The translations under genes were made by a program, and so were the position numbers. Below the pieces are notes generated by a model. It did no database searches and was not told the origin of the DNA. It was given only the letters and a program-made list of their open reading frames with translations. DNA of 29,605 nt from CAZTVN01 sp964617145. Its GTDB lineage: Bacteria; Patescibacteriota; Gracilibacteria; UBA1369; JACRIC01. Below are positions 13,657-21,792 of this stretch, in pieces; the stretch's first letter is position 1, and each line of letters opens with the position of its first letter. The DNA lies in assembly GCA_964617145.1 (NCBI GenBank), contig CAZTVN010000005.1, forward strand, positions 1 to 29,605. Direction: 5' to 3'.

Positions 13657-16600
13657 TTAGAAGATCTCAAAAAGGTTTGCCAGAGTTTTAATGGAAATAT
13701 TTTTCCAAAAATTAAATTTGCCTTTCTGCTCCTGAACAAGTTGTTTTTTCATTGCGTTGCGTCCAAAAATTTTCTCTGCAATATCGCTGTAACCCACTAT
13801 TTCTTCTTCCAAATTTTCTGACTCTGATTCCATAGCTTGGTTAAATTCTTCTATATCAAATTCTTCACCTTCAAACTTTTGAGCATCCAAAACCTCCATG
13901 AATTTATTAACCACTTTTGCCACTTCGGCCCTATTTAAAAGTTCATCAGGACCAAAATTGTTTCCCTGCCCATATCCACTCATGATGCCGAGGTCTTTGA
14001 CTGTAGCTATATAAGGAGCATAGGAATCACTATTTGAAACGTCGTTAAATCCTCCATTTCCACTTGAAATCGGTATCCCTAAAAGTTCTACGATGGTTTT
14101 TGCCACAAGCTTTCTTTGAATAGGCTCAGACGGAAGGGTATTTGCTAATTCTAAGCTTAAGTTTTCGGCCATTTTATAATAACCTGAAAACCATTGTCCG
14201 CCTTTTGCGTTACTATTTGAGGGGTCCCCTTGTGCTTGTCCTTTGTGAGTGGCTTCAAGCACCATTTTTGCGAATTCGGCATGCAGCACGGAATTTCCAG
14301 GTCTATATTCTCCAAGCTCTCGTCCTGATTCATCTTTAAAACCCTTCACCACTCCTTCTTTTTTCATTCCATCGACATATTTTGTAAACCATTCACTGTC
14401 ATCGGTATCTTTAAAGGGGATGAATCCTTCATTGAACTTTGCCACTTTTGAAGATTCTCTTGCATCTTCAAATTTTTTCTTTAATCCTTCAGCTTCTGTC
14501 GGTGAAAGTTTCTCGAGATCTATATTTTGGAGTTCTTTTTTAAAGGCTTCTGCTTTATCACCATAAAAATTGTATGCAGCGATCTCATTCAGTTGCGTTT
14601 TTAACTCTGTATTTTGCAATTTAAGATCTTTAATTTCCTCCTGCATTTGTGCGATCACTTGCGACATTTCTTTTTTCTCTGTCAGGAATTTTTTAAATTC
14701 TTCATCTTTCCCCTCCGACAGATAACTACTCATTTCCAAAATGCTATCAAGTCCGATGTCTCTTTCTTGGTCGTATGAGGTGAGTTCCAAAATTTCGTTC
14801 GAAACTTTACTAACAATTTTTTCGATAATTTTGTCAGCAAGATCTTCAGGAATATTTTCAAGCAAATGTTCTTTGAGATCTTCATTATCAAATTCAATCA
14901 CTTCACCCAAAGCCTCTTTTGAATCACGATTTGGCCCATTATTGAAGAATCGATTGACGACTTCAAATTCTTCGTCTTGAACTTTATCCTGATATTTTGT
15001 GTAGAAAAGATCGGCCAGCCTTTTCATCTTAAAATCAATGCTTCTGCCGAGTTTTTCCATGAAGTCGAAAAATTTCCATATAATTTCTGGATTTTTCACT
15101 TCTTGTACTTTTTGTTCAACTTTTGCTAAAGCTTCAAGAGCTTTTTCAATAAGTTCTTTTATTTCACTCAATGTCTTTTTTGCCGATGGTTCTTCAACTA
15201 CTCGTTCCAAAATTTCTATAGCTTTTTTCGCATTCTCAATTTCTCCTTTGAAATTCTCGAGATCTTTTAAAGCAAAACTGCTTTCTTGAGCCCATCGTAT
15301 TTGTTCCCAAACCTTTTCGATTTTTTTCCATGGTTCTGATTCCCAAAAGTCACTATTGCCCTGTACCACTTCATCCCACTCGTCCCTTATATCTTGCATG
15401 GGATCGGAAATATCGTCCCTTATGATACTGAAATCATCCCAATTCATTTCAGGACCTTCGATCAGCTCTATTATTTTGGGTTCAAGCTCTCTTAATCTTG
15501 CGATAAGGGCTGCAAGTGTTGAGCGATTTTCTTCTATATGTGACCAAAGTTCATTTTGGATACTGAAATCAACTTCACTTAAAATATTCAGTTTTGCCGC
15601 TTCAAATCTCTGATTCACAAATTCTTTCTCCATATCTATATGCCCTTGTTCATCGAATGGCTCAATTCCGCGATCGAGAATTTCTCTTAAATACCAAAAC
15701 ATTTCGTTTCGGTTTACGTAATTCCAGAAATGTTGGGAGCCCTTTTCGCCAGATTTTACCTTCTCAAGTCGAGATTTTGCTTCACTTGCAAATGCTTTTG
15801 AGAGTTCACTGTATTTTTGAACCTTTGCCGCATTTGATTTCACATCTTTAATCGCTGCTTCGTAGTAGGCAATTTTTGGCTCTACAAAACTTTTGAATTC
15901 ACCATTTATGCCATTTTTCTCGGCTTTTTCGAGATATTTTTTCAGACGCTCAATGGCTTTTTGTAAATGTCTTTCAGTTCTTTTCGCTCTTTTCAGGATA
16001 TTATCGAAATCGAATTTCCATTGTTTCATTTGTTTTTCCATGTCACGGATTTCACGAGGCTGCGCTTTGCCGCACTGTCCGAAATATTCTACTTCTGCAT
16101 TGGCGGACTCGGCTTCTGCTTCACTGTCATAAGTTGTGCCGTCTCTTCCACAAACGCTCTCGTTTTGCTCATTAAAGTCTTCCTGAAAATTTTCTGATTC
16201 TTCCGGGTCTTGATTAAAATCCTGTGAATCTTCCTGAAAATCCTCAGATTGTTCCTGAAAATTTTCTTCGTCTTCGTTAAAATCATCTTGAAAATTTTCA
16301 TCAAAGTTTTGGTCTTCAAAATCTTCGTCAGTTCCGTGGAATTCTTCACCTTCAAAATCATCTTGAAAATTTTCATCTTCGGTAAATTCTTCATCGTTAA
16401 ACTCTTCTTCAAAGCTTTGGTCTTCAAAATCTTCATCGAAATTTTCTTCTGGAACTACGACTTCTTCACTCATTTCACTCATTCCTTCGTCCTTCACTTC
16501 TTCTTCGTTTTGCGCTGTAAAAACATTTGTTAAACCCAAGCCTGAGAGCGCTGGAGCCGCTACCAGCATAAATGCCAAAAATATTCCAGCGCTAATAATG

Positions 16601-16659
16601 GAATATTTTTTTTGGAGGTACTGTCCCAAATTTTCACTGTAACGAGATTTTTTTGACAT
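13657..16659 (-). CDS. SLH-domain envelope protein with acidic tract, Kazal-like motif and coiled coils
   Basis: A 1000-residue exported or membrane-anchored protein. One hydrophobic segment at about 19-45 serves as signal peptide or anchor. Residues 50-165 are an extremely acidic Phe/Glu/Asp/Asn-rich tract built of short units such as ENFQDDFEGEEF. At about 166-195 is a Kazal-like motif (CGRDGTTYDSEAEAE...EYFGQC) that keeps the outer two cysteines but has Ala and Ser where the inner ones should be. Residues 200-740 are charged and helical, with strong coiled-coil character. Three SLH domains follow at about 745-800, 805-855 and 865-925; the second is divergent. A tail of about 75 residues, partly Glu-rich, ends the protein. 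It is probably anchored to the wall through SLH and forms a rod-like spacer (inference). It diverges from the wall operon at 16791. Confidence 0.85.
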   Translation of the reverse strand: MSKKSRYSENLGQYLQKKYSIISAGIFLAFMLVAAPALSGLGLTNVFTAQNEEEVKDEGMSEMSEEVVVPEENFDEDFEDQSFEEEFNDEEFTEDENFQDDFEGEEFHGTDEDFEDQNFDENFQDDFNEDEENFQEQSEDFQEDSQDFNQDPEESENFQEDFNEQNESVCGRDGTTYDSEAEAESANAEVEYFGQCGKAQPREIRDMEKQMKQWKFDFDNILKRAKRTERHLQKAIERLKKYLEKAEKNGINGEFKSFVEPKIAYYEAAIKDVKSNAAKVQKYSELSKAFASEAKSRLEKVKSGEKGSQHFWNYVNRNEMFWYLREILDRGIEPFDEQGHIDMEKEFVNQRFEAAKLNILSEVDFSIQNELWSHIEENRSTLAALIARLRELEPKIIELIEGPEMNWDDFSIIRDDISDPMQDIRDEWDEVVQGNSDFWESEPWKKIEKVWEQIRWAQESSFALKDLENFKGEIENAKKAIEILERVVEEPSAKKTLSEIKELIEKALEALAKVEQKVQEVKNPEIIWKFFDFMEKLGRSIDFKMKRLADLFYTKYQDKVQDEEFEVVNRFFNNGPNRDSKEALGEVIEFDNEDLKEHLLENIPEDLADKIIEKIVSKVSNEILELTSYDQERDIGLDSILEMSSYLSEGKDEEFKKFLTEKKEMSQVIAQMQEEIKDLKLQNTELKTQLNEIAAYNFYGDKAEAFKKELQNIDLEKLSPTEAEGLKKKFEDARESSKVAKFNEGFIPFKDTDDSEWFTKYVDGMKKEGVVKGFKDESGRELGEYRPGNSVLHAEFAKMVLEATHKGQAQGDPSNSNAKGGQWFSGYYKMAENLSLELANTLPSEPIQRKLVAKTIVELLGIPISSGNGGFNDVSNSDSYAPYIATVKDLGIMSGYGQGNNFGPDELLNRAEVAKVVNKFMEVLDAQKFEGEEFDIEEFNQAMESESENLEEEIVGYSDIAEKIFGRNAMKKQLVQEQKGKFNFWKNISIKTLANLFEIF

Positions 16660-16689
16660 GTTTTTAGGTTAAATAGATGTTAAAAAAAA

Positions 16690-16718
16690 TTTAAGTTTTT
16701 ATTTGTAATCTTGTCATT
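16690..16718 (-). promoter_or_regulatory. Candidate promoter for the acidic SLH protein gene
   Basis: Read on the minus strand: ATGACA, a 17-bp spacer, TTAAAT. The spacing is ideal and would give a leader of about 24 nt before the ATG at 16659. Both boxes match the consensus at four or five of six positions, in a very AT-rich setting, so chance matches are possible. Confidence 0.35.
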
Positions 16719-16790
16719 TTAACATTATTTTTTTTCTTTGTCAATGAGGAAAACTCGGTTTCTTCCTTCTTTTTTTGTATATTTTTTCTT

Positions 16791-17570
16791 GTGTCAGAGC
16801 GCTTTCTTACTGTTTACGGTACCAAAACTTTCTATCGGGTTATTGGCAAAGGTATCCCGGTGATTATCTTGCATGGCTGGGGTGGTGAAAGTTCCTTTTG
16901 GGGAGTAGTCCAAAAGGGTTTAGCTGATAAAGGCTATAGAGTTTTTGTTCCTGATTTGCCTGGATTTGGCCAAAGTAGCTCAAGTGCTCATCCATGGGAT
17001 GTTGACCATTATGTTTCTTGGCTTATCGCTTTTATACAAGCGCAATCTCTTCCTCAACTTCATCTTATAGGGCACTCATTTGGCGGACGCATAGGCATAA
17101 AGATGGCTGCCAAACATCCAAAGGCGCTTTTGTCACTTATTTTGTGTGCTTCCGCGGGCATTAAACCCAAAAAAACATTGCGATATTTTCTTTCAAACCT
17201 GTCTGTAAAAATTTTTAAACCATTTTTCAAACTCCCTTTTCTTCGTCTTTTTTATCGTTTCGCTCAAAGAATCCTTTACAGATTTGCTGGCTCACCAGAC
17301 TATCTGAACGCTTTTCAAAATCGCGAAACATTTAAAAAAGTGATTGAAGAAGACTTGTATCCCTACCTTAAACGTATCTCTGTTCCCACGCTCCTTATCT
17401 GGGGTAATCGAGATAGCAAAACACCAATTCGAGATGCTTACATCATGAAAAAAGAAATACCAAACTCCACTTTAAAAGTCTTTGATCAGGTTCGTCATGG
17501 AATTCATAGAGAAGTTCCTCAAAAACTTGTTCAAGAAATTCTTCATTTTTTGATACGACCTTCTTTATGA
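16791..17570 (+). CDS. Alpha/beta-hydrolase
   Basis: A 259-residue alpha/beta-hydrolase-fold enzyme, probably cytoplasmic, with no signal peptide. The oxyanion motif HGWGG is at about residue 28. The nucleophile elbow is GHSFGG with S96, and the other triad members are D208 in GNRDSKTP and H236 in VRHGIH. A helical, basic cap region (about 130-185) covers the active site. The start is GTG; no Shine-Dalgarno site is visible and a TATATT box at 16778 would make the mRNA nearly leaderless. Its stop overlaps the start of the MurF-like gene by 4 nt, so it is probably part of the wall operon. The substrate is unknown. A lipid or peptide ester linked to wall-precursor metabolism is a guess from context. 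Confidence 0.85.
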   Translation: MSERFLTVYGTKTFYRVIGKGIPVIILHGWGGESSFWGVVQKGLADKGYRVFVPDLPGFGQSSSSAHPWDVDHYVSWLIAFIQAQSLPQLHLIGHSFGGRIGIKMAAKHPKALLSLILCASAGIKPKKTLRYFLSNLSVKIFKPFFKLPFLRLFYRFAQRILYRFAGSPDYLNAFQNRETFKKVIEEDLYPYLKRISVPTLLIWGNRDSKTPIRDAYIMKKEIPNSTLKVFDQVRHGIHREVPQKLVQEILHFLIRPSL

Positions 17571-19282
17571 AACAAACACTCCTTGAACTTGGAGAAATTG
17601 AGCGCCTGTTTGCCTTTATTTTTCTCTCTTTTTGGGCTGTTTCTATCCTCGCCCAGATTTTGAAAATACTCTACATCGCCCAACTGAAAGAATATCGTTT
17701 TGATCGTTTTTTAGCCTATTTGAAGAGTCATGAATTTCGCAATATGTTTTTTACTCGATTTTTCTTTTTATATATTTTTGTTCTTTTTTTTTCCATCTTT
17801 ACTCATTACATTTTCCCATTCTTTCGCATTCTTTCTGATCCTTTCCTCATCATATATTTCCCTCTTTTTTATTGTTTTGTTCTTTATGATCACTATAAAG
17901 GCCGATTGATTCATCCAGTATGGACGAAAAAAACTTTAAGCCTGATTTTAACTATCTTCCTTACCCAAATTGCCTTTCTCTATGACCTTTTTGATCTTTC
18001 TTACGTACCTCAAGATATCTCCTTTCGCCTTTTTATTTACAATCTTTTTCTTCCTTTTATTACCGTATTTTGGATTATTGTTTTTCAAATTTTTACCAGA
18101 TGCTTTAAATCTATCCTTTACATAAGAGCTTCTCATAAAATGGCTGCATTTTCTGATCTTATTGTTATCGGTATTACCGGGAGTTTTGGAAAAAGTTCAA
18201 CAAAGGAGTTTCTCGCGAGTATCTTAAACCATCGTTTTCGAGTTCTCAAAACCGAAGCAAACATTAATAGTGAAATAGGTGTTGCAAGAACTGTCCTTAA
18301 GAAACTTCGTAAAAATTTTGATATTTTTGTCGTTGAAATGGGGGCTTATAAAAAAGGTGAAATTGCTACCATGTGCAAGATCGTAAAACCTAAAATTGGC
18401 ATCCTTACCTCCATTTCAGCTCAGCATCTTTCTCTTTTCGGTTCGCTTGATGAATTGAAAAAGGCCAAATATGAACTCATCGATTCATTACCAGAAGATG
18501 GCATCGCTCTTTTTAATGGAGATAACAGCGAATGTATGACTCTTTACGAAAAAACGAGGCACAAAAAAGCCTTCTACTCTTATAAAGGAATCTCTGAAAA
18601 ACCTACTCCCAACGGCCATTTTCACCCTCCTATTTACGCTTCTCATGCTTATGCTTCTCAAAAAATGATTCATTTTACTGTTCATGTTGATAAAAACTTT
18701 CCTACAATCTATGGGCCTACAACGATTTCTCAATCTCAAGATTTTGCTGTGCGAGTCCCAGGAATCCATAATATTTCTAATCTTCTTGCCGCTATTTCGG
18801 CATCTCTTTTTTTAGGAATGAATATTCGCGAAATTCAAACCGCAACAAAAAATCTTCCCATGCCAGAGCATACCCTTAAAATTTTAGATGGGATTCATGG
18901 CTCTCTTCTTATTGATGATAGCTATAGCGCTAATCCTGATGGAGTTTTGGCTGCTCTTGATTATCTTCAAGGTTTTGACAGCGGTAAAAAGATTATGGTT
19001 TTACGGAGCATGATTGAGCTTGGCGACACGGCGAATGAGGCACATCGTCGAGTTGGAGAAAAAATCGGGCAGGTGTGTGACTTTTTTATTATGACTACGG
19101 TCGATTATTTTGATACGGTAAAATGCGCTGCGATTGTATCAGGGATGTCTGAACATAACATTTTTCTTATTACTCAACCTTCTGAAATTATAAAAACTCT
19201 ACGGAATATTATTCAAAAAGGTGATACTATTTTACTTGAAAATCGTATCCATCCTTCTATTCTTGCTTCTCTTCGCGTATGA
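17567..19282 (+). CDS. murF: MurF-like Mur ligase with N-terminal membrane domain
   Basis: A 571-residue protein. Residues 1-180 contain about five hydrophobic helices (around 14-38, 62-85, 92-110, 125-145 and 155-177). The rest is a Mur ligase: ATP-binding loop GITGSFGKSST (202-212, K209), the VEMG motif, a Mur ligase middle domain, then a C-terminal domain with DDSYSANPDG, typical of MurF. MurF adds D-Ala-D-Ala to the UDP-MurNAc-tripeptide. Soluble MurF is about 450 residues with its own UDP-binding N-domain; here that domain seems replaced by membrane helices, so the real acceptor may be a membrane-bound precursor (inference). It overlaps the hydrolase upstream and the DegT gene downstream by 4 nt each. 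The Mur ligase call is firm; MurF itself is likely but not certain. Confidence 0.85.
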   Translation: MKQTLLELGEIERLFAFIFLSFWAVSILAQILKILYIAQLKEYRFDRFLAYLKSHEFRNMFFTRFFFLYIFVLFFSIFTHYIFPFFRILSDPFLIIYFPLFYCFVLYDHYKGRLIHPVWTKKTLSLILTIFLTQIAFLYDLFDLSYVPQDISFRLFIYNLFLPFITVFWIIVFQIFTRCFKSILYIRASHKMAAFSDLIVIGITGSFGKSSTKEFLASILNHRFRVLKTEANINSEIGVARTVLKKLRKNFDIFVVEMGAYKKGEIATMCKIVKPKIGILTSISAQHLSLFGSLDELKKAKYELIDSLPEDGIALFNGDNSECMTLYEKTRHKKAFYSYKGISEKPTPNGHFHPPIYASHAYASQKMIHFTVHVDKNFPTIYGPTTISQSQDFAVRVPGIHNISNLLAAISASLFLGMNIREIQTATKNLPMPEHTLKILDGIHGSLLIDDSYSANPDGVLAALDYLQGFDSGKKIMVLRSMIELGDTANEAHRRVGEKIGQVCDFFIMTTVDYFDTVKCAAIVSGMSEHNIFLITQPSEIIKTLRNIIQKGDTILLENRIHPSILASLRV

Positions 19283-20535
19283 ACCCCTTTCGCCCTTTAT
19301 CCATTTCTCTCTCTCCCAATGTCCAAAAAGACGACCTTTTTCTCGCTTTGAAACTTCTCTTTAGCCCTTGGAAATGGAAAGTCGGTGACTCTCAAAAAAA
19401 ACTTGAAGAGGCTTTTCGTCAATTTGTTGAAGTGAAATCGGCTGTAGCTTTTAATAGTGGAAGATCTGCACTTTTTGCCATCCTTCAAGCATTTTATGTA
19501 AAGGAAGGCGATGAAATTCTTGTGCAGGCTTTCACTTGCTCTGCGGCTTGTGCACCCATCCTTTGGGGGAAAGCTCGTCCTGTATACGTTGATATTGATG
19601 ATGAGACTTTTACGATGGATCCTTTTGATTTGGAGACAAAAATTACAGAGAAATCTCGAGGCATCATTGTTCAGCATACCTTTGGTATTCCTTCAAATAT
19701 GGAGGCTATTTGCCGTGTTGCTCGCAAACATAATCTTTTTGTAATTGAAGACTGTGCTCATGCCCTTGGAAGCGAATATCAGGGCAAAAAAGTTGGAAGT
19801 TTTGGTGATGCGGCTTTTTTTAGTTTTGGTCGAGATAAGCCTATTTCTTGTGTTTATGGTGGTATAGCGGTTTCAAAAAGCGCCAAGGTTGGGGAGAAAC
19901 TTTGTGCCATTTCTGAGGAAAGCGGATTGCCGAATTTTTTTTGGATTTTGCAACAATTATGGCATCCCCTTTGGATTTCTCTTATTCTTCCTTTTTATTA
20001 TTTTCTTAATTTCGGGAAAATTTTACTCATTCTCCTTCAAAAACTTCATATTCTCTCTCTTGCCATTTCAATCCAAGAAAAATCTGGTTTTAAGCCTTCG
20101 TATTTTCCCAAAAAACTTCCGAACGCCCTTGCTACATTGGCACTTCACCAATTTCAAAAACTTCCACATTTTGTAGAACACCGCAAAGAGCTTGCGATGT
20201 ACTATGAACGCGCGCTCCAATCACTTCGTATTCGTTTGCTTAAACGACCTTCTGGAACAATTTTCCTCCGATATCCCATTGTCACTCCCCGCGCCTGTGA
20301 ACTTATTAAAAAAGCTCGACATCAACATATTTTGCTTGGCGATTGGTATGATACCGTTATTGCCCCTCAATCGGTCAATCTTGAAGTTTTTATGTACAAA
20401 AATGGCTCTTGCCCACATGCTCAACGCGTTTGTGAACAGGTCTTTAATCTCCCTACCAGTATTAACACTTCCAAAGAAGATGCCAAACGTATCACTCACT
20501 TTTTGACTTCCGCTTATGAATCTCCGAATCGCTGA
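19279..20535 (+). CDS. DegT/DnrJ/EryC1/StrS-family aminotransferase
   Basis: A 418-residue PLP enzyme of the sugar-aminotransferase family, which forms amino sugars on nucleotide-linked substrates for envelope glycans. Seen are FNSGRSALFA (about 56-65, cofactor phosphate contact), VDIDDETFTMD, HTFGIPSNM, IEDCAHALGSE (about 156-166) and the Schiff-base lysine in SFGRDKPIS (K187). The usual Gly-Glu-Gly-Gly after the lysine reads CVYGG. A strongly hydrophobic stretch at about 215-260 is unusual for this soluble family and could bind the membrane. The gene overlaps the MurF-like gene by 4 nt and the FemAB gene by 20 nt, so all are translated together. The sugar substrate cannot be told from sequence. 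Confidence 0.88.
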   Translation: MNPFRPLSISLSPNVQKDDLFLALKLLFSPWKWKVGDSQKKLEEAFRQFVEVKSAVAFNSGRSALFAILQAFYVKEGDEILVQAFTCSAACAPILWGKARPVYVDIDDETFTMDPFDLETKITEKSRGIIVQHTFGIPSNMEAICRVARKHNLFVIEDCAHALGSEYQGKKVGSFGDAAFFSFGRDKPISCVYGGIAVSKSAKVGEKLCAISEESGLPNFFWILQQLWHPLWISLILPFYYFLNFGKILLILLQKLHILSLAISIQEKSGFKPSYFPKKLPNALATLALHQFQKLPHFVEHRKELAMYYERALQSLRIRLLKRPSGTIFLRYPIVTPRACELIKKARHQHILLGDWYDTVIAPQSVNLEVFMYKNGSCPHAQRVCEQVFNLPTSINTSKEDAKRITHFLTSAYESPNR

Positions 20536-21634
20536 AATTACTGAGGCCTCTGCTGAAAAACAGGTTTGGGAAAAGTTTGTTCGCTCATGCCATCATAAAA
20601 CTTTTCTTCAATCATGGAACTGGGGTGAGTTTAATCGATTTCTTGGCAATAAGATATTTCGTTTGGGTATTTTCAATAATGAAATCCTTCTTGGCGTTTG
20701 CCTTGTCATGAAAATTCAGGCGCGTCGTGGATCTTTTCTTTTTTGTCCTCACGGGCCTTTGATTCAGGATAGGTCGGAGGCTTCGTTGTTTGACGCAGGG
20801 TCAGCTACGGATGTTGTATCTTTGAAAACTTCGAACGAAAAGATTGAAGATCGCGCGAGGGCTGAGATTTATAAGTTTTTTTTGGATTATCTTAAAAATT
20901 TTGGCAAACAAGAAAAGATCTCGTTCATTCGTGTAAGTCCTTTTCTTCTCGATACTCCTTGCAATCAAAAAATATTTGCATCTTGCGGTTTCCGTGAAGC
21001 TCCGATACACATGATGCATCCTGAACTTACTTGGGAACTCGATATTCAAAAATCCCTCGATGATATTTTGCTTGGTATGAGGAAAACTACTCGCTACCTT
21101 ATCCGCCGTGCTCCGAAAGATGGGGTTCACGTTGAAATTCGCACTGATAAAGAAGCCGTCCGTCTTTTTCACGAAATTCATCAAGATACCGTAAATCGTC
21201 AGCATTTTGTTCCCTTTTCTCTTGAATATTTCGAAAAAGAATTTAACGCCTTTATTTCTGATAATCAAATTGCTCTTTTTTTTGGTTATTATGGAGGGAA
21301 AATCATCTCTGCATCCATGATCGTTTTTTATGGTGACAGCGCTTACTATCATCATGGAGCTTCTTTAAGCGAGTATCATAAAATACCTGCTTCGTACCTT
21401 GTTCAATTTGAAGTTATACAAGAAGCGAAAAGACGTGGTTGCCGTGTGTATAATTTTTGGGGAATTTCTCCTGACAATGAGCCGAATCATCCTTGGGCTG
21501 GGTTAAGTCTTTTTAAAAAAGGTTTTGGAGGTTATGAAAGCCAATATCTCCATGCGAAAGATTATGTTTTGAGTCCAAAATATTGGCTGACTTTCGCTAT
21601 CGAGCGAGTGAGAAGGATGAAGCGAGGGCTTTGA
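20516..21634 (+). CDS. FemAB-like peptidoglycan interpeptide-bridge transferase
   Basis: A 372-residue protein of the FemX/FemA/FemB group, which adds amino acids from aminoacyl-tRNA to the peptide stem of lipid-linked wall precursors. It has the double-GNAT architecture: an N-terminal half with FLQSWNWGEF (about 31-40) and a C-terminal half with the basic TRYLIRRAPKDGV helix near 193 and the YYHHGAS...PASYLVQFEVIQEAKRRG region. The last part (VYNFWGISPDNE...WAGLSLFKKGFGG) is a strong family mark. It starts inside the end of the DegT gene and closes the wall operon. The exact residue added is unknown. Confidence 0.9.
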   Translation: MNLRIAEITEASAEKQVWEKFVRSCHHKTFLQSWNWGEFNRFLGNKIFRLGIFNNEILLGVCLVMKIQARRGSFLFCPHGPLIQDRSEASLFDAGSATDVVSLKTSNEKIEDRARAEIYKFFLDYLKNFGKQEKISFIRVSPFLLDTPCNQKIFASCGFREAPIHMMHPELTWELDIQKSLDDILLGMRKTTRYLIRRAPKDGVHVEIRTDKEAVRLFHEIHQDTVNRQHFVPFSLEYFEKEFNAFISDNQIALFFGYYGGKIISASMIVFYGDSAYYHHGASLSEYHKIPASYLVQFEVIQEAKRRGCRVYNFWGISPDNEPNHPWAGLSLFKKGFGGYESQYLHAKDYVLSPKYWLTFAIERVRRMKRGL

Positions 21635-21699
21635 AAGACGGAGTGAACGGAAAGTTTTCCTATCTCAAGTACAGAGTGAATAAAGGGCAAGAAAATTTT

Positions 21700-21740
21700 T
21701 TCGACGAATGGTGAAGCATTGGGCTACCGTACCCGTCGAA
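21700..21740. other. Dyad after the wall operon
   Basis: TTCGACG (21700-21706) pairs perfectly with CGTCGAA (21734-21740) across 27 nt, inside the gap between the convergent wall operon and the RCC1-SLH gene. An alternative small hairpin GGG...CCC lies inside. No T tract follows, so it is a poor terminator. An outer CTCAAG/CTTGAG pair (21664 and 21763) may extend the fold. Confidence 0.3.
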
Positions 21741-21770
21741 CGACTATTATATATTGAAACATCTTGAGTT

Positions 21771-21790
21771 AGGGAGGTGCTGAAAAACAT
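21771..21790. repeat. Palindromic repeat family, end fragment (copy D)
   Basis: AGGGAGGTGCTGAAAAACAT shares 18 bases (from GGAGG onward) with copy E at 29544 and resembles the terminal repeat of copy C. It is preceded by TTA, giving a TA flank. The core of the family (GCAGCCGAAA) is absent: the sequence runs after two more bases into the stop codon of the RCC1-SLH gene. It is a solo end or a decayed copy. Confidence 0.65.
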
Positions 21791-21792
21791 GC

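Noticed and set aside
20801..21355. 184-codon minus-strand open frame inside the FemAB-like gene
   Set aside because: It is a shadow of a conserved gene; no family motif or start signal is seen.
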